19,679 bases of DNA. It comes from DAOTVD01 sp034437075 (GTDB lineage Bacteria > Chloroflexota > Anaerolineae > Aggregatilineales > J027). The position numbers and the translations under genes were made by a program. Position 1 is the first letter of the stretch, and each line of letters starts with the position of its first letter. The stretch is from NCBI GenBank assembly GCA_034437075.1, contig DAOTVD010000383.1, positions 1-19,679 of the forward strand. Reading direction: 5' to 3'. Below are positions 15,901 through 19,679 of this stretch, in pieces. Under the pieces are notes generated by a model that did no database searches, was not told where the DNA came from, and was given only the letters and a program-made list of their open reading frames with translations.

Positions 15901-16474
15901 GTGTTTCTTGGCTGAGCACATCGATTTTAGACACTTCATGCGAGGTGCGGAAGCCATCAAAGAAATGCAAGAACGGCAGGCGCGTGCTAAGCGATGCCGC
16001 CGTCGAGATGAGGGTGAAGTCATGCGCTTCTTGTACCGAGTTGGCGGCGATCATCGCCCAGCCGGTGCCTCGGGCCGACATAACATCACTATGGTCGCCA
16101 AAAATTGACAACCCTTGAGCAGCCAACGAACGCGCCGCGATATGAAATACGGTGGGCGTGAGTTCGCCAGCGATCTTGTACATATTCGGCAGCATCAACA
16201 ATAAGCCTTGCGAGGCGGTGAAGGTAGTGGTCAAAGACCCAGCTTGCAACGCGCCATGGACGACGCCTGCGGCCCCCGCTTCGCTTTGCATCTCTACAAC
16301 CAGGGGCACTGTGCCCCACAAATTGGGCTCTTGGTCGCTGGCCCAAGCATCCGCCCATTCTCCCATAGGGGAAGCTGGCGTGATGGGGTAGATGGAGATG
16401 ACTTCATTGAGTTGATACGCCACTTTAGCAACGGCTTCGTTGCCATCCAGCGCTTTATAAACGCGATCACTCAT
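12908..16474 (-). CDS. nifJ: Pyruvate:ferredoxin (flavodoxin) oxidoreductase, single-chain
   Basis: Oxidises pyruvate with CoA to acetyl-CoA and CO2 and reduces ferredoxin or flavodoxin; cytoplasmic, thiamine-PP and three [4Fe-4S] clusters. From the preferred ATG it has 1188 residues, normal for fused PFOR. Domains in order: domain I with YPITPASPMGEW (about 29-40), the CoA and linker domains, a two-cluster ferredoxin domain (Cys 697, 700, 703, 707 and 753, 756, 759, 763), and the thiamine domain with proximal-cluster ligands Cys 827, 830, 855 and the Cys of AYSHCVAHG, plus GDGWAYDIGFGG and DTEVYSNTGGQ. The frame is open to GTG 16519, but that has no ribosome-binding site, whereas ATG 16474 has AGGAGG (16486-16491) 11 bases away. 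The enzyme is oxygen-sensitive, implying anoxic or microoxic metabolism. Confidence 0.97.
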   Translation of the reverse strand: MSDRVYKALDGNEAVAKVAYQLNEVISIYPITPASPMGEWADAWASDQEPNLWGTVPLVVEMQSEAGAAGVVHGALQAGSLTTTFTASQGLLLMLPNMYKIAGELTPTVFHIAARSLAAQGLSIFGDHSDVMSARGTGWAMIAANSVQEAHDFTLISTAASLSTRLPFLHFFDGFRTSHEVSKIDVLSQETLRAMIDDQQVSQHRARAMTPDNPIIRGTAQNPDVYFQARETVNRYYMECPVTVQDLMDQFADLTGRQYYIYEYYGAPDAEYVLVLMGSGAETVHETVDYLTAQGEKVGVVKVRLYRPFDIKRFMESLPATTRAIGVLDRTKEPGAGAEPLHLDVLQALYEGLNKGFGALDSMPVVVGGRYGLSSKEFTPAMIRAVYENLAQDTPKDHFTIGITDDVTQTSLEYDPSFSIEPDSVVRGIFYGLGSDGTVGANKNSIKIIGENTNNYAQGYFVYDSKKAGSVTVSHLRFGPEPIRSTYLVSQANFLACHQPVFLQTLDMMGEIVPGGTFLLNTTAGPDDVWDILPRNVQAAIIEKDLKFYVINAYEVARNAGMGGRINTVMQTCFFAISGILPREDAIAEIKESIRQTYGKKGDTIVQKNLDAVDATLDNLYEVQVPQEVTSDADLRPPVPADAPPFVRDVLGTMIARKGDLLPVSVLPIDGTYPVGTTKYEKRNLAHEIPVWDPDVCIQCGKCAFVCPHAVIRIKAYEPEVLASAPEGFKAADAREKDWRHLKYTVQVSPEDCTACGICVEICPAKNKSAVGYKAINMEPQEPIVEEEIANWNFFLDIPEMDRREIKLSTIRQQQVQEPLFEFSGACAGCGETPYVKLMTQLFGDRMLIANATGCSSIYGGNLPTTPYSTNKDGRGPTWSNSLFEDNAEFGLGMRLSVDKQKEQATELLQGLASELDETLVQALLDNPQKDEADIFEQRANVAILKEALAKLGTTRAQYLLELADNLVKRSVWILGGDGWAYDIGFGGVDHVLASGYNVNLLVLDTEVYSNTGGQASKATPLAAVAKFAAGGKPVGKKDLGLMAMSYGSAYIASVAMGAKDEHTLRAFIEAEAYDGPSLIIAYSHCVAHGINMTTAMEDQKAAVNSGQWLLYRYHPERAAQGQNPLMLDSRKPKLPIDQYMKMENRFKMLAKSRPQAAKELAQLAQQEINERWAFYEQLAQPWPTPES

Positions 16475-16534
16475 AACAGAATTGTCCTCCTGTAGTGTCG
16501 CAACGGGCTTAACCGTCACGTTATGAGTTATGAG
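16469..16534 (-). promoter_or_regulatory. Inverted repeats covering the nifJ start codon
   Basis: On the plus strand GTTATGAGT at 16520-16528, overlapped by a second GTTATGAG at 16527-16534, is the exact complement of ACTCATAAC at 16469-16477. The latter, in the transcript, contains the nifJ ATG. The nifJ mRNA could form a 9-bp helix that buries the start codon and leaves AGGAGG in the 42-base loop, with a second competing pairing partner. Alternatively these are three binding sites for a DNA-binding regulator. Confidence 0.5.
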
Positions 16535-16551
16535 GTTTGATGAAAATTAAC

Positions 16552-16577
16552 AAAAAAAGGCTTATCCTTTAGCCTTT
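16552..16577 (-). terminator. Intrinsic terminator after the CoA-transferase gene
   Basis: In the transcript AAAGGCT (16577-16571) pairs with AGCCTTT (16562-16556) over 7 bp with an 8-base loop, and the run of T continues to 16552, seven T in all. It lies 55 bases past the CoA-transferase stop and 78 bases before the nifJ start, so it separates the two transcripts unless the nifJ promoter lies upstream of it. Confidence 0.75.
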
Positions 16578-16578
16578 A

Positions 16579-16596
16579 TTGTGACCCAATTCACGA
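16579..16596. promoter_or_regulatory. Rex-like (or CRP-like) operator upstream of nifJ
   Basis: TTGTGACCCAATTCACGA matches the Rex half-site pattern TTGTGA-N6-TCACAA at 11 of 12 positions. Rex senses NADH/NAD+ and controls fermentation genes in many bacteria, and a PFOR gene is a known kind of target. The core also matches the CRP pattern TGTGA-N6-TCACA at 9 of 10, so a CRP/FNR-family regulator cannot be excluded. A -10-like TATATT (16597-16602, minus strand) abuts it, placing the site over the expected transcription start. It is intergenic, past the CoA-transferase stop. Confidence 0.55.
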
Positions 16597-16631
16597 AATA
16601 TATCATCGGAAGTTCAGCAGGACTTGCGTGG

Positions 16632-17951
16632 TCAAATGTCACTGGATTGCGGCTTATACACACGCCCCACGTTATACAGCGCGTGCGCCTGGGCGAGCAG
16701 TTCCTCGCGAAAGGCCGGATGCGCGATTTCTACCAACGCGCTCACGCGCTGCGCAATCGAACGCCCAAATAAGTTCACAATGCCGTATTCGGTGGCGATA
16801 TACTGCACATCATTGCGCGAGGTCGTGACCCCGGCCCCGTGTTTTAGTTGCGCGACGATGCGGCTGACCTGGCCATCTTTGGCCGTGGATGGTAATGCGA
16901 TGATGGCTTTGCCGCCCTTGCTACGAATGGCCCCGCGCACGAAGTCTAACTGGCCGCCAACCCCCGAATAAAAGCGATGGCCGATGCTATCTGCGCAGAC
17001 CTGCCCGGTGAGGTCCACCTCAATGGCCGAATTGATCGAGATCATGCGCTCGTTCTTGGCGATAATAAACGGATCATTGACGTATTCGGTGGGGTGAAAT
17101 TCGAAATGTGGATTGTCGTTGATAAAATCGTACAACGCTTGGGTGCCTAGCACGAACCCCGCCACAACTTTGCCCGGATGGATCGTTTTCGCCTGGTTGG
17201 TGATAACCCCCGCCTTGATCATCTCCATGACGCCATCCGAGAACAATTCGGTATGAATGCCCAAATGTTGATGCCCCTGAAAATGCCGTAGCACGGCGTC
17301 CGGTATGCCACCAATCCCCGTTTGCAAGGTGGCGCCGTCCGGTATCTCGGCGGCAATATGCCCCGCGATATGTTCTTGTTGGGTAGACGGGGGCGCGGGT
17401 AGGACTTCGGGCAGGGGGTATTCTGCGTCAATGATGTAGTCGATCTGGCTCATGTGGATGAAGCTATCGCCCAGCGTGCGCGGCATATGCGGGTTGACTT
17501 CCGCAATGACGAGTTCCGCGCTTTCGGCAGCGCTTTTGGTCACCCCAACCTCGACCCCATAAGAGCAATAGCCGTGCTCATCTGGCGGGCTGACGTGAAT
17601 GACCGCTGCATCTAACGGAAGCCGTTTGTTGCGGAACAGTTGCGGAATTTGCGACAAAAAGATTGGCGTAAAGTCGGCAACGCCCGCATTGACTGCCCCG
17701 CGCACGTTGTGGTCGATAAACAAGCTATTGATGCGAATATGCGGCGCGATTTCTGGCGTGACGCAGATAGATTTGCCCAGGCTGAGCACCTGCACAATTT
17801 CCACGTCTTGCAGTTCGGCATAACGCGCACACAACGCTTCGATAAATTGTTGCGGGGTTGAGCAATTGCCCGTCAGAAAAACCCGGTGGCCAGAGGCAAT
17901 TTTTGCGGCGGCCTCCTCTTTCGAGATCGATGGTTTATGCCAGTTTAGCAT
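16632..17951 (-). CDS. Acetyl-CoA hydrolase/CoA-transferase family (4-hydroxybutyrate/butyrate CoA-transferase type)
   Basis: Moves CoA between an acyl-CoA and acetate (or another short acid) through a glutamyl-CoA thioester; cytoplasmic. The 439 residues equal the length of clostridial 4-hydroxybutyrate CoA-transferase. Motifs: VSPPDEHGYCSYG (120-132), the glycine-rich TGIGGIPDAVL (211-221), and GIHTELFSDGV with the presumed catalytic Glu235, then HPGKVVAGFVLG (about 258-269). Related enzymes use succinyl-CoA, butyryl-CoA or 4-hydroxybutyryl-CoA with acetate, and the substrate cannot be settled here. The ATG has only a distant AAAGGA. It lies directly upstream of the nifJ unit, suggesting acetate production from PFOR-derived acetyl-CoA, but a terminator separates the two transcripts. 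Confidence 0.92.
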   Translation of the reverse strand: MLNWHKPSISKEEAAAKIASGHRVFLTGNCSTPQQFIEALCARYAELQDVEIVQVLSLGKSICVTPEIAPHIRINSLFIDHNVRGAVNAGVADFTPIFLSQIPQLFRNKRLPLDAAVIHVSPPDEHGYCSYGVEVGVTKSAAESAELVIAEVNPHMPRTLGDSFIHMSQIDYIIDAEYPLPEVLPAPPSTQQEHIAGHIAAEIPDGATLQTGIGGIPDAVLRHFQGHQHLGIHTELFSDGVMEMIKAGVITNQAKTIHPGKVVAGFVLGTQALYDFINDNPHFEFHPTEYVNDPFIIAKNERMISINSAIEVDLTGQVCADSIGHRFYSGVGGQLDFVRGAIRSKGGKAIIALPSTAKDGQVSRIVAQLKHGAGVTTSRNDVQYIATEYGIVNLFGRSIAQRVSALVEIAHPAFREELLAQAHALYNVGRVYKPQSSDI

Positions 17952-18071
17952 AGCCGTTGAACTATCCTTTTTGAAAGCGCGTACAGCAGATAATACGCCT
18001 GTTTGCTACGCTCATTGTGCCGGGGAGCATATCGCCCGACCAGTGATAGACGACCTCAATTGAAGGTGAGG
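17952..18071 (-). promoter_or_regulatory. Intergenic region with candidate CoA-transferase promoter
   Basis: The 120-base gap holds a -10-like TATTAT (17990-17995, minus strand; 5 of 6 to consensus) about 39 bases before the CoA-transferase ATG, without a good -35 box. At 18053-18072 a 6-bp inverted repeat ACCTCA/TGAGGT with an 8-base loop overlaps the stop region of the GT2 gene. It lacks a T-run, so it is at best a weak terminator. Confidence 0.3.
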
Positions 18072-19052
18072 TTAGGCCGAAAGTGGCGCGGCAACCTCAT
18101 TAGAATGTAGTACTTCGCGAACGGCATACGGCCCTTTGCCCTGCGCTTCATAATACGTACGCATCAGCATTTCAATCAGCAGGCCCAGCAGCACATTTTG
18201 CAAGCCCAGCGCCATCAGCGTAATGCTCAGGACGCTTAACCCCACTGGCACCGCCCACACGGGCCCGCTGACCAACACCGCATAGAGCAGAGCAATGATC
18301 AATGCTACCAGGCCCGCGACATTAAACAAGAAACCAAATCCGCCAAAAATATACATAGGCCGCGTGTTGTATTTCGTCAGGAACGTCACGGTCATAAGGT
18401 CAAGCACGACTTTAATGGTGCGCCAGAGGGTGTATTTGCTGCTACCGTGCAAACGCGCGCGATGGTTCACCACCATTTCATCTATGCGTGCGCCCGCCGC
18501 GTAAGCCAAAACAGGGATAAAGCGATGCATTTCGCCATACAGGCGCACGTGGTCGAGCACTTCATGGCGATACATCTTCAGCGTGCAGCCATAATCGTGT
18601 AAATGCACCCCCGTGACCACCGAGATCAGCCGATTGGCGATGATAGACGGAATACGCCGCACGGTACGGTCCTGCCGATTTTTGCGCCAGCCGCTCACGA
18701 GATCAAACCCTTCATTCATACGCGCATACATGCGCGGGATTTCGGCGGGGTCGTTTTGATAATCAGCGTCCATCAAGCAGATGAGCGTCCCGCGTGCTTG
18801 GTCAATCCCAGCTTGAATCGCGGCGGTCTGGCCAAAATTACGGCGCAAGAGCACCACCCGCACACGCGGCGTTTCCTCGGCAATCGTGCGTAACACGTCG
18901 GCGCTACCATCGCGGCTGCCATCATCGACATAGATAATCTCATAGGCCAAGCCCAAGCCCTGCAAGACGGTTTGCAGTTCGTTATGCACAGTGCGGATAT
19001 TCTCAGCCTCGTTATATACAGGCAATACCATCGACAAGTGAATGGCGTCCAT
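18072..19052 (-). CDS. Glycosyltransferase family 2, DPM1/GtrB/ArnC-like membrane protein
   Basis: Transfers a sugar from a nucleotide donor to a lipid carrier (polyprenyl phosphate) at the inner membrane face, or acts directly in glycan synthesis. The 326 residues show an N-terminal GT-A domain with SMVLPVYNEAENIR (7-20), YVDDGSRDGS (41-50), the metal-binding DADYQNDPAEIPRM (95-108) and GWRKNRQDR (121-129), then HGSSKYTLWRTIKVVLD (202-218), the last a hallmark of the polyprenyl-phosphate glycosyltransferase group. Two membrane helices follow (about 233-262 and 267-298), with a short cytoplasmic tail. The ribosome-binding site is strong (AAGGAGA, 4 bases before the ATG). It lies 18 bases after the TPR gene. 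Donor and acceptor are unknown. Confidence 0.92.
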   Translation of the reverse strand: MDAIHLSMVLPVYNEAENIRTVHNELQTVLQGLGLAYEIIYVDDGSRDGSADVLRTIAEETPRVRVVLLRRNFGQTAAIQAGIDQARGTLICLMDADYQNDPAEIPRMYARMNEGFDLVSGWRKNRQDRTVRRIPSIIANRLISVVTGVHLHDYGCTLKMYRHEVLDHVRLYGEMHRFIPVLAYAAGARIDEMVVNHRARLHGSSKYTLWRTIKVVLDLMTVTFLTKYNTRPMYIFGGFGFLFNVAGLVALIIALLYAVLVSGPVWAVPVGLSVLSITLMALGLQNVLLGLLIEMLMRTYYEAQGKGPYAVREVLHSNEVAAPLSA

Positions 19053-19070
19053 AATTCTCCTTAGTAACGC

Positions 19071-19679
19071 TTAGTTGGTTGTTCCCAATTCATCATGCGG
19101 GTAAGCTGCACTGGCATAAGCGAAAATATCCGGTTCGTGCGCAACCAGCGGTTGGTTGGCCCGGCGGCGGCTGGTCAGGCGCGTGCGCGTGTCTTTGAGC
19201 AGGCGCTCACTCTCTGCCGAGGGATGATAAGCCACTGCCATAGCCAGCAAGGCTTCGGCCTGGGCCAGTTGATCGGGGGATTGCAAGAGCATCCGCGCTA
19301 ACTCCAGGGCAATATCCGCGCTGGTGTAGGTGTCGCCTTCGCGCCAAGCCAGATACAGCGCCTGACGATTATAATGGACAGCCCAGCCCATGTAACCCTC
19401 AGCCTCGGCTACATATGCCAGGTTTTGGAGTTGGAAGCGTTCTTCTTCGCTATCGCCAATATCGCGTGCAATGCGCAAAGCGGCGGCATGGCGTTGCCCG
19501 GCCTCGCGCCAGCGCCCCAAATATCCTAAGGCTGTGCCCATGTTCCCCAAACTACGCCCTTGCAGATCGCGCCGCCCCAGGCGCCCGAATAACGCGACCG
19601 CTTGCGACAGCGCGCTGATGGCCTCGCGGTAGCGTCGATCATCCATATAGAGCGTGGCCAGTTTATTCAGGGCCACACC
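19071..19679 (-). CDS. TPR-repeat protein, C-terminal part (5' end outside window)
   Basis: The frame is open through the window edge, so only the last 200 or so residues are seen. They form helical repeats of about 40 residues with TPR-like spacing: LNKLATLYMDDRRYREAISALSQA, then LGNMGTALGYLGRWREAGQRHAAAL, LQNLAYVAEAEGYMGWAVHYNRQAL, and LELARMLLQ with AEALLAMAVAYHP. The longer repeat period resembles TPR arrays in MalT/NB-ARC-type regulators and similar scaffold proteins, but the diagnostic N-terminal part is not visible. A charged Arg-rich stretch (TRLTSRRRANQ) and a non-repetitive tail end the protein. It is probably co-transcribed with the GT2 gene; no functional link is evident. Confidence 0.85.
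   Translation of the reverse strand, partial: GVALNKLATLYMDDRRYREAISALSQAVALFGRLGRRDLQGRSLGNMGTALGYLGRWREAGQRHAAALRIARDIGDSEEERFQLQNLAYVAEAEGYMGWAVHYNRQALYLAWREGDTYTSADIALELARMLLQSPDQLAQAEALLAMAVAYHPSAESERLLKDTRTRLTSRRRANQPLVAHEPDIFAYASAAYPHDELGTTN

Noticed and set aside
16475..16519. 15-residue N-terminal extension of nifJ from GTG
   Set aside because: No ribosome-binding site before the GTG, and the AGGAGG would be inside the coding region. The internal ATG gives the normal PFOR N-terminus.
1..19679. Search for CRISPR, tRNA/rRNA genes, insertion sequences, toxin-antitoxin pairs, prophage or defence genes
   Set aside because: No regularly spaced repeats, tRNA-like folds, transposase or integrase motifs, or defence-type domains were seen. 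The region reads as core metabolism and transport.

Overview
The window is about 19.7 kb of ordinary-looking bacterial chromosome (roughly 54% GC by eye), densely packed and almost entirely on the minus strand. Only the 3' part of an aconitase gene and a pair of unknown genes lie on the plus strand. The gene set suggests a free-living heterotroph that can switch between respiration and fermentation: aconitase, pyruvate:ferredoxin oxidoreductase (PFOR) and an acyl-CoA/acetate CoA-transferase. The style of the proteins (a PstA with a very large extracytoplasmic insert, a PstS without a lipobox, a TPR protein beside a GT2 glycosyltransferase) suggests Chloroflexota, perhaps Anaerolineae. That placement is an inference from protein character and no marker gene here proves it. 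I see no rRNA, tRNA, CRISPR array, transposase, integrase or phage gene.

Layout. 1-2019 (+): C-terminal three quarters of aconitase A, converging on a complete high-affinity phosphate system read leftward, pstS-pstC-pstA-pstB-phoU (7661 to 2054). 7919-8895 (+): two unknown genes overlapping by one base, divergent from pstS. 11779-8915 (-): a WecA/TagO-type sugar-1-phosphate transferase, a UDP-sugar 4-epimerase and prmC, closely packed. 16474-11887 (-): nifJ (PFOR) and a dihydroorotate-dehydrogenase-like gene, followed by a hairpin terminator. 17951-16632 (-): a 4-hydroxybutyrate/butyrate-type CoA-transferase with its own terminator. 19679-18072 (-): a partial TPR protein and a DPM1/GtrB-like GT2 glycosyltransferase.

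How the genes work together. PstS captures phosphate outside the cell, PstC/PstA form the pore, PstB drives transport with ATP, and PhoU couples flux to signalling and shuts down uptake. PFOR makes acetyl-CoA, CO2 and reduced ferredoxin. The CoA-transferase can exchange the CoA of acetyl-CoA with another acid, and aconitase feeds the TCA cycle. The GT4, epimerase and GT2 genes point to lipid-linked surface glycan synthesis. prmC (release-factor methylation) appears to be a passenger in that operon.

The most interesting structure is partly non-coding. The nifJ upstream region holds a nearly perfect Rex-like (or CRP-like) operator, a terminator hairpin, and inverted repeats of GTTATGAG that could pair over the nifJ start codon. 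The pst operon carries a row of four hairpins between pstS and pstC, a long hairpin between pstB and phoU, and PHO-box-like phased repeats upstream of pstS. In protein space, PstA is about twice the usual length because its first extracytoplasmic loop holds a tandemly duplicated domain of about 100 residues that I do not recognise.
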